Part shown: piece after piece, positions 23,666 to 33,245 of the stretch
How positions within the stretch are numbered: position 1 is the stretch's first letter
How the letters are laid out: each line of letters starts with the position of its first letter
Source of the DNA: Epithemia pelagica
Lineage: Eukaryota; Bacillariophyta; Bacillariophyceae; Surirellales; Surirellaceae
Length of the DNA stretch: 64,000 bases
Direction: 5' to 3'
Assembly (NCBI GenBank): GCA_946965045.2
Contig: OX337229.1
Coordinates: 3,658,001-3,722,000, forward strand
Position numbers and translations under genes: made by a program
Notes under the pieces: model-generated
What the model was told of the DNA's origin: nothing
Databases searched by the model: none
Seen by the model: the letters and a program-made list of their open reading frames with translations, nothing else

Positions 23666-25490
23666 ATGACCGACCGGGCATCGAGAAATGTCGAGAACGG
23701 AGTTCTGTGCGTGAAGCTGCGAAGTTCGAAGCATCACGTTCATTCTCTCCTACATTTGTTTTCTGTGCAATCAGGGCGGAGGAGAACGGGGAAAGTACAT
23801 TGGGTGTTTCATTACGAGGATAGGCGTCTACGTGGTCCCCTAGATTTTTTCCAAGAGGGTCGCAGAGTCAAAGGAGCCCAGGTAAGAAATGACTGATAGG
23901 AGATGTGCTTAACAGAGGTGATTCGGAACCGATTCATTCCTTCGCGATTGCAGATGTCTTTGCCCTTGTGGTTCCGTGCTACCAATGAGAGAGGAACTGG
24001 CCAATTGTTATCGCTCTTGTCAAGGTGGTCTGAACAGTGAGCCAGGGGAGCTTTTGCATATGTTGCTTCGAAGACAAGACCGTGTTGATTCTCGATTGAC
24101 TCCTTTTTCTCTTTCCCCTTTGCCTAATCCTGACAACAGAACAATGTGGAGCGCTTTGACGAGCGATCTCAATGAATTTGTAAGCACAGTCGCAGGCGAC
24201 ACTTCAGAAGTTCTTAACCGCATAGATCAGAACTTCCCTGATGGTGCAAATGACAAAGAGGAATTGACATTGGCGGCGGAAGAACGTTTGCGGAGAATGG
24301 AAATGCCTGAGACCTTTGATAGTCCGTTGATATCAGAAGATGACGACGAGGACTATAAGAATGATGTTGAGGAGTTTTTGGCTGGATTCTCAATCGAGGA
24401 GCGGACGGATGAGATATCAAAGCTCCTTGAAGAGAACCCCGACACTCTGAAACTGTCATTCGAAGCTTTGGTCCCGACCAAGGTCAAATACGAGGATTTT
24501 TGGCAGCGTTACTTTTACCGCTGCGATGAAGAGCGGATCAATGCGGAGATAGAGGAAGAAGATGCAAAAGCTGCGGAAACTCGCGCCCAGGCTTTCAAGA
24601 GTATCTCTGCAGTGGGAAATCTCCTTGGCGGCGCTGTCAAGGCTGTTTCTGCTTCACTGACGGAGGATGAGAAAAACGCTCAAGCACATCAAAAATCAGG
24701 GAACGAATCTGGGTTCTTTGGATCTGCACGGCCTCCTTTTGTTTTGAACACTACTGTGTCCGAAGACGAGGATGATGAGGAGGAAGAGCTTGGCTGGGAT
24801 GACGACGAAGACGATGATGAAGGTGAAGACGGAGATAACGGAGAGGCTCAGATCGAATTCAACGATGTTGCAACTGAAAAACTTCAGAAGCAACTTAAGC
24901 TGGCCGTCGATGAACGTGATCAGCTACAGCAGACTGTGGAAATGCAACAGAAAGAAATAGCAGCATTGAAGAGGCCTGGTGCAGAGGGTTCTGAAATTGA
25001 AAAGCTCAAGACGCAGTTGTTCGAGAAAGAATCGGAGGTCGCCGCGCTTCGCGCTAGTGCTCTTGATGACTCTGACGTTGTTGAAAATGCGCCGTCTGGT
25101 GAGGCCGCGAAAATTGAACAACTGATACAGAAAATTCAGAGCTTGGAAACAAAGGCGAAAGAGGACAAGAACACTGTTGACGAGGCTCTCAAGGAGAAAG
25201 AGGAGCTGATCACAAAGGTATCCAATTTGGAAGCGGAATCGAAAAAGCTTGAGGAAGAAACACTCCTGCTACGAAATGAGAACAGTTCTCTTAAAACGAA
25301 ACTTGATGAAAAGGAGAAAAGAGTACAGACTCTCTTGGCGGAGTCCCAAAAAATGGAGCTTCAGCACAATGACGAAAAGACGAAACCCAGTGGAACAAGT
25401 GCCGATTCTCCTGAAACTATCTCCTCTGCCGTAAAGGTGGAAAAAGTGGATGATACGAAAGCGACAGATGATTGGGATGACGACTGGTAA
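23666..25490 (+). CDS. BSD-domain protein with acidic and coiled-coil C-terminus
   Basis: Three exons, 23666..23881, 23954..24036 and 24140..25490, keep one frame through two GT-AG introns (72 and 103 nt) and give 549 residues. The BSD domain is clear: LKLSFEALVPTKVKYEDFW followed by QRYFYR, with the Phe-Trp pair of the family, near residues 200-255. It is preceded by a helical segment (FLAGFSIEERTDEISKLLEE). Then come an acidic run (DEDDEEEELGWDDDEDDDEG), a long coiled coil from about residue 375, and the terminal motif DDWDDDW, similar to the acidic-Trp tails of other BSD proteins such as BSDC1. Exons 1-2 add about 100 basic residues with no recognised domain. If they are untranslated, the start would be ATG 24144 (MWSALTSDLNEF). 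BSD domains occur in TFIIH p62 and synapse-associated proteins, and the role here is unknown. Confidence 0.8.
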
Positions 25491-25582
25491 ACAGACCATG
25501 TCAATTTTTATGATGCGAGAACATCTCAACTCTTTACTAACGTCTATTTTAGAATGAATGCCCTCTTGCGTTATCTCTTATA

Positions 25583-26827
25583 TTATGCTTTTTCGTATTT
25601 CTCCATCATTGAAAGAGCGGTTGAGACCCATAATTCACCTTGAAAACCCTTGGGAAAAACAAGGAAACTCTCTCCTTCTTCCTCGAGCAAAGTGAACCCA
25701 ACGGCAATCATAAGATCAAAACCACCTTCAATGTCTACAATCGCGGCCTTGATCTTTGCGTTTCCAAGTCGGACTTTCCGAAACTTGGAAGCCTGTGCTT
25801 CATCGTCCACCTGCCCTTTTGTTGTAGCATTCAAGATGAGTTTCCGAAGGATCGAAAAAGAATTGACGACATCGTCATGTTTGTTTGCTGTCACAACCGT
25901 TTCATAGGCTACTTCGAAATCATGACTGACCCGAACGCTTGCGGCAACGGTTGATGTCGTTTCATTAGAGTTCACCGCAGGATCGGAGGGTGGACGCGTC
26001 GCCGGAAGATGAGGCAGTGCTGTTGAAGAGGATCCTTCCGTATTTTGAATTGAACCATGTGTGACAGCTACTGTCGCGTTTCGTGCCTGTCCTGCCGTGA
26101 CTCGGTTCGTTTCATAAGGGTTGTAACCAAGTTGAGCGGCTGTCTGTGCCTCGTTGCGTTTGGCTGCTTCCACAGCTTCTTTTGACGCTTCAGATTGGTT
26201 CTCTACAGCTGCATCCATTCGGGCCAACCGTTCCTCCTCCAAATGCCGTTTTTCATCATTTGAGAGCAAAGCAGGGAGCGGTTTTCCATCCGACGGTTTT
26301 ACCTTTTTGTTTCGCGCTTTTGCTTCTCTTTCTCGTTTCTCTGCAGCTGCAATCACTGCTTGCTGCCGCGAATACGACTCGGCCGATCGAGTCTTGCCAT
26401 CTCCAGGGGCCGAACCAGTACTCTTTGTTGTGATACGTCGCAGCTCAAAGCAAAGGGGGCGTTGATCCGATTTTGCCAACGTGAGGAACAAATCGTAGGT
26501 GATTTCTTCTTGTCCGTTCGATCCTTGAAAGCACATGATATCACCTCGCTCCAATCCAGCTCGCTCGGCCTGTGATCCAGGGACAACCTCGGCAACAATA
26601 GCACTCCCCTTGGGTCGCTTCTCCACCCTGACTCCTAAGGGACCTGGTTCGCCGAGCTCCACTTCGATCACTTTGCCTGGTTTACTACCACCCAGACTCT
26701 GCCCTTGTCCCTGAAACTTATTGTTGTTTTGTCCAGGTAGTGAGAAGGAAAAATTCATTCCTCCTCCATTGCTCTCTCTCTTCTTTGCCTCTTTTTTGGG
26801 CTTGAATCGATCAAAGAACTTGTCCAT
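25583..26827 (-). CDS. PDZ-PUB domain protein (probable p97/CDC48 cofactor)
   Basis: A single exon of 414 residues with ATG at 26827; the frame is open slightly further upstream but only through a GTG. A PDZ-like domain spans about residues 54-135 (GPLGVRVEKRPKGSAIVAEV, PGSQAERAGLERGDIM). The middle is charged, helical and Ala/Glu-rich (KRHLEEERLARMDAAVENQS). The C-terminus, about 316-410, is a PUB/PUG domain (SILRKLILNAT, KFRKVRLGNAKIKAAIVDI, LLEEEGESFLVFPKG). PUB domains bind the C-terminal tail of the AAA ATPase p97/CDC48 in PNGase, UBXD1 and HOIP. The 3' end is 92 bp from the convergent BSD gene. The PDZ module would supply a second peptide-binding surface. The PUB call is firm and the PDZ call good. 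Confidence 0.83.
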   Translation of the reverse strand: MDKFFDRFKPKKEAKKRESNGGGMNFSFSLPGQNNNKFQGQGQSLGGSKPGKVIEVELGEPGPLGVRVEKRPKGSAIVAEVVPGSQAERAGLERGDIMCFQGSNGQEEITYDLFLTLAKSDQRPLCFELRRITTKSTGSAPGDGKTRSAESYSRQQAVIAAAEKREREAKARNKKVKPSDGKPLPALLSNDEKRHLEEERLARMDAAVENQSEASKEAVEAAKRNEAQTAAQLGYNPYETNRVTAGQARNATVAVTHGSIQNTEGSSSTALPHLPATRPPSDPAVNSNETTSTVAASVRVSHDFEVAYETVVTANKHDDVVNSFSILRKLILNATTKGQVDDEAQASKFRKVRLGNAKIKAAIVDIEGGFDLMIAVGFTLLEEEGESFLVFPKGFQGELWVSTALSMMEKYEKA

Positions 26828-27381
26828 TCCTTCCAAATTCACCCCTACAATTCACAATTCAAACCAATGAAGCGAATACAAGTACAAATAATGGATGCTC
26901 TTGCTTTCTCTTGAGATCGTCTGTCAAAGCTTTTTCTTGTGTTGAGTTTCGCTTTCCCTCTCCGCATAGCTATGTGCGTTAGGAAGGAGATCTGGCTCGC
27001 GTGTTGTGCGGTTGGTCTTGGTCACGGATCCTACCGTTATTGCCCCATGAGATTGGGAGTACGGGACTGGTTTGTCGACTGCCGACTGCTCCACATACCA
27101 CATACAATACAAAAGAAGTTGTCCATAACGCCAGGAAATCGGTTGGGGTTGGGGTTGGAGCGTTGGCGACTCACTGGCGACGGCGGAGTTCTTCGATCCA
27201 TCCCAAATCCCAAAATCCAAAATGTTTTTGATCGCTTGTCGAAAATTGGTGGAACAGAAAACAGGAGCCAGAAACCACTGCACAACATCTTCCTTGCAAC
27301 ACATCGACGAGACCACGCGACAAGAACCTGAGAGCGCATCCATCTCTGCACCCTGTCGAATTTAGCGTTATTGTACAAAGC
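26828..27381. promoter_or_regulatory. Divergent intergenic region between PDZ-PUB and PAP/fibrillin genes
   Basis: These 554 bp hold the 5' flanks of two oppositely oriented genes. Overlapping open frames on both strands (about 26924-27393) have no recognisable product and probably reflect base composition. Confidence 0.5.
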
Positions 27382-28788
27382 ATGAAGACTCATCTACGTG
27401 GACGACATGTTATCTATATTGCGCTTCTTTTGCTGGAGAGTCTCTTTTCCGAATCAGAATGCTTTTTGACCTATAGAAGCATTACGGGAGTCATGAAGGC
27501 ACATCCTGGATCTTTCAACTTGCATCAAGTCAGTGGACCACAACGTCCTTCCGATAAGTTACTGGTAAATGTGGCAACAGTTGGGGGGCCAGGTCTCACA
27601 AACAGCACATCTTCCAATGATTCTCCGTCGATTCTCAAAAAGGTGATATCTTCGCAGGCTGCTGAGGGTATTGGAGGGAAAGGAGGCCGTGTGTTTGATG
27701 TCAACGCACTTAAGCGTAACTTGTTACAAGAAACAATGCTTGCGTACAAGTACGAATTCTTCAAGCTTCTCAACACTCCAAAGAGCACCGAGCAAGAGAT
27801 TGTAGAGAAATTGTCGGCCTTGGTTGAAGGGAGCCCCGTCAGAACAACGACAGACTCAAACCTGCTGGATGGGACATGGGCACTTGCCTATACATCCAAA
27901 CACTCCTCAGTTCGAAATCTACGCGAATTCTTCAAATACCAGCAGCTTCGCAAAGACGAGAGCTCTAGTGGTGTTGCAAAAACCCCCGCCATGAAACGAA
28001 TCGCTGGCAAGGGTGTCTTGTTCCAATCGGTTCAACGGTCCTTCTGCTTGGAGCATTTGAAAGAGGATGATGATCCGCACATTATAGAACAAACGGGCTA
28101 CTTTGGTGGTATATACACGGTTCAACGACGGTCCACCGTAGAGGCTCTAACGAGACAGAGTCTTGTGCTTCGACCCGTTTCTGAAACAAAATTTTTTTTT
28201 GGAGGTTCGCTATCTCGGGAATCAGCTCTGGTAGGCAAAGAATCAGTGGAAATCCATATCGTCTACGCAGATGTTAATCTATGCATCACAGCTAGAAATG
28301 GTGATCTCCAGACAACCTTCGAAGTCTTTACGAAGAATGAATCGTGGCTGGATACGCGAAAAAGCTTTGAACGAAAACTTTCGTATACCACGGCTTGGTT
28401 GGCCGGTTTGTTGACCCAGTTTCTGCCCAAGGTGGTCGGTCGCAAACATACCAAGGAGGAGGCTGATCCCATGTTGCGTGAAATCTATGTGGATTCCTCG
28501 CACCTCCGCGTCCTCAAACTGGGGAGTACACAAAACGACGACGAAGATGCATGGGACAGTGTGGCCGATCCGTTCATTCATCTGTCTGCCGATGAACGAC
28601 AGAAATTGCTCAAGGCGATGAGTGTACGAGAGATTGAAAGAGCCGGTATACAGAGACGATCCAAACAGAGAAGGGACCGTTGGATACCATTTCTCTTCAA
28701 TCGGAGACGGAGAACGTTCTTCAATGTACCAGATATAAAATCGTCAAGCAAGTCAGATGAAAAGGGGTTTACCATGCCAAGCGAGTAG
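27382..28788 (+). CDS. PAP/fibrillin (plastid lipid-associated) family protein
   Basis: A single exon of 468 residues. The N-terminus MKTHLRGRHVIYIALLLLES is a signal peptide, and the core ends ...SEC-FLTYRS, a plausible plastid-type cleavage with Phe. The PAP/fibrillin lipocalin-like domain starts near residue 110 with the conserved helix NLLQETMLAYKYEFFKLLNT. It continues through LLDGTWALAYTSKHSSVRNL and the beta-strand region EQTGYFGGIYTVQRR and LVLRPVSETKFFFGG. Fibrillins bind lipids or quinones at thylakoids and plastoglobules. The C-terminal 100 residues form a charged tail (Asp/Glu, then RRSKQRRDRWIPF) not typical of the family. Confidence 0.78.
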   Translation: MKTHLRGRHVIYIALLLLESLFSESECFLTYRSITGVMKAHPGSFNLHQVSGPQRPSDKLLVNVATVGGPGLTNSTSSNDSPSILKKVISSQAAEGIGGKGGRVFDVNALKRNLLQETMLAYKYEFFKLLNTPKSTEQEIVEKLSALVEGSPVRTTTDSNLLDGTWALAYTSKHSSVRNLREFFKYQQLRKDESSSGVAKTPAMKRIAGKGVLFQSVQRSFCLEHLKEDDDPHIIEQTGYFGGIYTVQRRSTVEALTRQSLVLRPVSETKFFFGGSLSRESALVGKESVEIHIVYADVNLCITARNGDLQTTFEVFTKNESWLDTRKSFERKLSYTTAWLAGLLTQFLPKVVGRKHTKEEADPMLREIYVDSSHLRVLKLGSTQNDDEDAWDSVADPFIHLSADERQKLLKAMSVREIERAGIQRRSKQRRDRWIPFLFNRRRRTFFNVPDIKSSSKSDEKGFTMPSE

Positions 28789-28916
28789 ACGTCCGAGGTG
28801 CAAGGTAGGTTTGGCTAGGGTGCAGAATCCATGTTTTGTTGTAACGTTTCTTCTTCTATAATTAATATTAGATTAGCTATATCTTGAACATCTATGTAAG
28901 CTGTGAGATGCGAAAC

Positions 28917-30989
28917 TCATGGTTCCACTACTACTTGATTGCATCTTGTGCCGATCAGGTGCATTCGTTGCAGTCCTGGACAAGCCTTACGCACATTTGC
29001 AACCTCTACGGCCGTCACAAACCAGCACCAGCTCAGATCAAGCTCACGAAGCGTCCTCCTAGACACCGATTTACATACCGCGTCAAGAAACACCTGTCCT
29101 CGTTCTTCATCGGACTTTAAAATATGCGACGATGAACCTGCTTCCACTTCACTGGAAAAGCAGCGTGATATGTTGATGTATTCAAGAGTGCGAGACTTCT
29201 GCTGCAGTGCCGTGGCCATGTTTTTCGCATCACCAATGAACAAGGCAGGACACCCCGCGACGTTCAGAGAGCGTAGCTTGGGAGCTGACTCAAAAATATG
29301 CGCAAGAAACCCCGAGCGAATCCCCTTTTGCCCTGAAAGGCACAAACGCTCTAGCTGTACATGGGAAAGTGTCCGAATCCCCTTATCCGTAACACCAAAA
29401 GAGCCTTTGATGGTATCGGCACATCCAATGTCGAGAACCTTCAAATGACTTGAACCTAGTTTTTCAAGCATACGGTCGTTCCAGGATTCTCCCCGTCCCT
29501 TCATTTCAAGCAGTTCCAGAGCGACACCGGCGTTCGGTTCCGGAAACGCATCTAAAAGGGCTGCAGCTATCACCCCAGTCTTTGAAATATTAAGACTCAC
29601 CAATTTTCCACTGGACCTGATTTGAACTCGTTTTGACACTGACAGCGAAGCCGCCTCTACCGGAGGAGCAAACAACGAGGCCAACCCTCCCAAAGCATTT
29701 TTGGGAGATGTTGCCTGTAGAACAGGTGCAGGGGCGGTGGATGGAGGAGGACCAAAGAGCGATGCCAAGCCTGTTGAAGAAGCTTCTGATGGGGCAAGTT
29801 TCGCCGCGGCCATGGTAGGCGGAACGAACATGGACTGCAAAGAAGGACGAGTTCCGAAATGAGTGGACGATGAATCGGCATAAACCTGTTGAATATGAAA
29901 CATGTCTCGAAGTGGCAAAATGTTGTCTACACGCGCGCATCCGCGAAGACTCAGATGCTCCAGTTGTCGACATTGCGAACCTATCGACCGCACACTCGCA
30001 TTGGTAATAAGATGACAATCTTCCAATACCAGTTTACGAAGCGAGTTGCTGATTTTGGAACGCATTTGAGCAATCAAAACAGACGAGGAGAGAAGCAGTA
30101 CATGCACATGAGTGTCCGATAGCTGGTGAAACTCTGTGAGCGCGAGTTCCGAAAGTCCGTTGATGGAGGGGATACTTTCGGGTTTCAGGCACTGTCCAAT
30201 GGCTCGAATGATGAGTTTATCAGGGGAAAAAGGCTTCAACCGCTTGGATAGCATGACGCCGGCCTTTTCCGCCGACCCGACCCGAAGGTACGTTGAACGA
30301 ACGAAGTCCGTCGCATCGACATTTTTCCAGCACTCGGGTTGAAGCGCCAAGAACCTCCATCGACTGGAGACTGCAGAAAGAGTAACTATATCGTTCATGG
30401 ACAGAAACGAAATCACCACGTGGAGTGTAGAGTCGCACAACTTGGAAAAGGAATCGGCGGAAGCCTCGTTCCATCGCCACTGAACTCTACGTTTTGGAAT
30501 ACTTTTGCTTTTCGTAGTGTGGTTTGTCTTGATAGCTGAGGGAACCGGATGAAACGAACTTTCCAAACTACTAGCGCCACCGGAAGTCGCTACCGTCATC
30601 ATGGAAGCATCCCCTTCCAATTGTTTGGATGGCGGTGATTCTAACTTTGCTGCCAATGTCCACCATGACGAGTATCCTGTGCCGGAAGTGAAAATCGCTA
30701 CATCATCCTTGTAATAGTCGCCTTTTTCACATCGAGTCTCATTCATCGAGACACCAAGATTGGAGTTCCTCACATCCACCAAAGACGATGACTTGACAGT
30801 TTTTGAATGATCCCCATGAGTTCGTTCTAAAGACGATTCTGACAACGTGGCGGCATGCGAGGATGATGTTGAGTCGTCGTTGTCTTGCCCCTGCCCGACA
30901 ACCGCCGTTCCGAGAGAATCGCTTGTACTGGATGGTGTGAAAGTGCTTTTCGCAAAGCTCGAACACGAAGATGAATGGTTTATAATCAT
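28917..30989 (-). CDS. F-box and leucine-rich-repeat protein (AMN1-like LRRs)
   Basis: A single exon of 690 residues, ATG at 30989. A disordered Ser-rich N-terminus of about 180 residues precedes an F-box-like helix set (STLHVVISFLSMNDIVTLSA, VSSRWRFLALQPECW). LRRs of the cysteine-containing/AMN1 type follow: LRKLVLEDCHLITNASVRSI, LEHLSLRGCARVDNI, LERLCLSGQKGIRSG, LRSLNVAGCPALFIGDAKNM and LRELDLSWCWFVTAVEVANV. An insert with two GLASLFGPP-type phrases interrupts the repeats. Such proteins act as substrate receptors of SCF ubiquitin ligases, with the LRR arc binding the target. The target is unknown. It is divergent from the MFS transporter. Confidence 0.85.
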   Translation of the reverse strand: MIINHSSSCSSFAKSTFTPSSTSDSLGTAVVGQGQDNDDSTSSSHAATLSESSLERTHGDHSKTVKSSSLVDVRNSNLGVSMNETRCEKGDYYKDDVAIFTSGTGYSSWWTLAAKLESPPSKQLEGDASMMTVATSGGASSLESSFHPVPSAIKTNHTTKSKSIPKRRVQWRWNEASADSFSKLCDSTLHVVISFLSMNDIVTLSAVSSRWRFLALQPECWKNVDATDFVRSTYLRVGSAEKAGVMLSKRLKPFSPDKLIIRAIGQCLKPESIPSINGLSELALTEFHQLSDTHVHVLLLSSSVLIAQMRSKISNSLRKLVLEDCHLITNASVRSIGSQCRQLEHLSLRGCARVDNILPLRDMFHIQQVYADSSSTHFGTRPSLQSMFVPPTMAAAKLAPSEASSTGLASLFGPPPSTAPAPVLQATSPKNALGGLASLFAPPVEAASLSVSKRVQIRSSGKLVSLNISKTGVIAAALLDAFPEPNAGVALELLEMKGRGESWNDRMLEKLGSSHLKVLDIGCADTIKGSFGVTDKGIRTLSHVQLERLCLSGQKGIRSGFLAHIFESAPKLRSLNVAGCPALFIGDAKNMATALQQKSRTLEYINISRCFSSEVEAGSSSHILKSDEERGQVFLDAVCKSVSRRTLRELDLSWCWFVTAVEVANVRKACPGLQRMHLIGTRCNQVVVEP

Positions 30990-31492
30990 TTCAGCGCCAT
31001 CTCAAGATTCCCTGCGTTCTTTGTCAAGAAAAGGTCTCAAGTCGTTGATTTCTGAGTTGAGTTCTCGTTTCTCGTTGTTAAAGTCAACAATCAACAGTCA
31101 ACACACGCAGCAGCAGTACGTAATATTCGTAAGCCTTATGTGTCGGTTGTCGGTTCACGGTTCATGGATTTTATAGGAGTATACATTATTTGTGTACTCT
31201 CTCGCTTCTCGCTTCTTTTTTTCCATTCCGAAGTTCCCCCAACCTCGTGCGCCTGCACCTGCACACATCATCTATCTATCCACGCTGGACAGTTAGAAAC
31301 CGCATGTCGTGGATCTATGCTATCCTTTACTAGCTAGCTAGAGCTTAGGTAGAGCTCATAGCTCATCCCCGGTTTTGTTCACTTTTTGACCCTCCGCTCG
31401 TCATCAGATCGCGAACACATCAGAATGTTGTTGTTGGAGCTGTGCAAAACGTAGCCGAGGACTCAAAACCACCCAGCACTACAACAACACAA
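30990..31492. promoter_or_regulatory. Divergent intergenic region between F-box/LRR and MFS genes
   Basis: These 503 bp hold both 5' flanks. An open frame enters the MFS gene from 31442 but begins only with GTG. A short TAGCTAGCTAGAG-type repeat lies near 31330. No other feature was seen. Confidence 0.5.
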
Positions 31493-33146
31493 ATGTCGCC
31501 GCAGCAACAACCCTCTCTGAACAGTGATAATTTGGTGGAACCTTTGCTGTCGCAAACCTCGTCCGAAAATGGTGGCGCTGATTCCAATCAAGTGGTTGCA
31601 TCCACAGCCCCAGAACGACCACGTCTCTCTCGCAATGTTCACCTAACGTTGGTTTACACTGGAATTGCCTTTGCGGGAAGGTCAATATGGATTCAAAGTG
31701 TCTTAGCGGCCTTTGTCTACTTTTTGAAGAACAATCTAGAAGCCGTTGGATATATTACGGCCGTCATGGGATTGTCGCAATTGATTTGCTCATTTCCCGC
31801 AGCGTTTATTGCGGATTCCTACCGTCGAGATTTTATGCTCAAAATTGCATCTTGCGTGGGTGTGGTTGCGATTGCAACGACCTTGTATGCTCTTCATACG
31901 CTGGAATACGTCCATCTCGTGATTGCCCTGGTTGTATGGGGTTGCTGTTGGGGAATCGCAAATACTTCATTGTCCGCTCTGTTTGCCGATTCCATTCCGA
32001 CAGGTCAACGGTCATATTACTTTACACAGCGGGCCACGCTGATTACATCAGGGTTTACAGCTGGACCTATTGTATCCCTCATCATGTTTGCCGTGCTGGG
32101 GGATACTTGGAATGTTCGTGATTGCGCAATTGTCATGAGTGTGGGGCAAATCGTTTGTCTCCCGGCTGTTATGCTGCTTTGTTTCTTCAGTGATGATCAC
32201 GCAATAGACCACGACCATGAGATTGAACAAGAAGCCGAGAATCAGTTGCTGGAAAGTGATGGACGAAATGAAGAAACAGAAGAATGCCCGATCAATCCAC
32301 AAGCTGACACGTTGGAAAGTGGTCCAATAGAACGACGTGGTTGTTTCTCTGAAAAACGTAAGATTGCCGTCTTGATCGCAACGGCGGACTTGGTGGGTGG
32401 CCTTGCTGCCGGCATGTCTGTTCGATATTTTCCAATATTTTTTGTGAATCACCTCCATCTCGGACCCGTCAAGGTGCAAGTTCTGTATATCTTGGCTCCC
32501 CTACTGAATACCTTTGTGATGAAAATTGCGCAACGTTTGTCCACTACCTATGGACGTTGTCATATCAGTGCAATGTTCAAATGGGTCGGCATCACCATGA
32601 TGTATTGCGTTATTCTATCTACCCAAATGGGAGCTCCCAACTGGGTCATTTGCACCCTTTATGTGTTTCGAACTGCCTTTATCAATTCAACTGGGGCGCT
32701 GACGAAAAGTGTTCTCATGGACAACGTTCCAAAAAAAGAAAGAGCCAAGTGGGCAGCTCTGGAGAGCCTGAATATGGTAAGTTGCGACTCGCGCCTCAAG
32801 GAAAGCGTGAAAATGAAGTCAGCTCACTCTTGTATGTCTCCTGCAATCCACAGTTTAGCTGGTCGGGTAGTGCTGCACTCGGAGGAGTTCTCGTTGGAAT
32901 AATAGGAATGCTGCCTCTCTTCGCTGCTACAGGTACGTAAAAATCTCTGGCTGGCTCAAATTGTAAACTTCGCATGACTGATTTCGCTCAACCCGTATTT
33001 CTTCAACAGCCACGATGCAGCTTTGCGCGACAATACCCTTGGTGTGTCTATGGGGAAAAGATATTACTGAATCGGCAGAAAGTGACGATGTCGACATGGA
33101 CGAGCAAACGAGCGAAGACAATGATGAGGAAGAACAGGGAACATAA
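31493..33146 (+). CDS. Major facilitator superfamily transporter
   Basis: Three exons, 31493..32776, 32854..32932 and 33010..33146, give 499 residues. Both introns (77 nt each) have GT-AG ends and matching phases. The start is ATG 31493, because the upstream ATG at 31425 meets a stop within ten codons. After a polar N-terminus there are about eleven or twelve hydrophobic helices. The MFS loop 2-3 signature appears as AAFIADSYRRDFMLKI, and there is a long central cytosolic loop rich in Glu, Asp and His (DDHAIDHDHEIEQEAENQLL). The second half contains FRTAFINSTGALTKSVLMDN and PKKERAKWAALESLNM. The C-terminus is very acidic (TSEDNDEEEQGT). The substrate is not deducible, although the His/Asp-rich loop would suit metal sensing. 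Confidence 0.83.
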
Positions 33147-33245
33147 ATATCGAGTATCTACAGAACTCCTATGTCGAACAATCCACCATGTTTAAAACTT
33201 AATGATGTAACTCATTATAGAAAGCTACTTGGGACACAAACTGAC

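Noticed and set aside
26924-27393. Overlapping ORFs of 118-139 residues on both strands between PDZ-PUB and PAP genes
   Set aside because: No recognisable domain, signal peptide or splice support; they overlap one another and lie in a divergent promoter region.
31442-31492. Upstream extension of the MFS transporter by 17 codons
   Set aside because: It starts with GTG only. The first ATG in frame is 31493, and the nearer upstream ATG (31425) runs into a stop.
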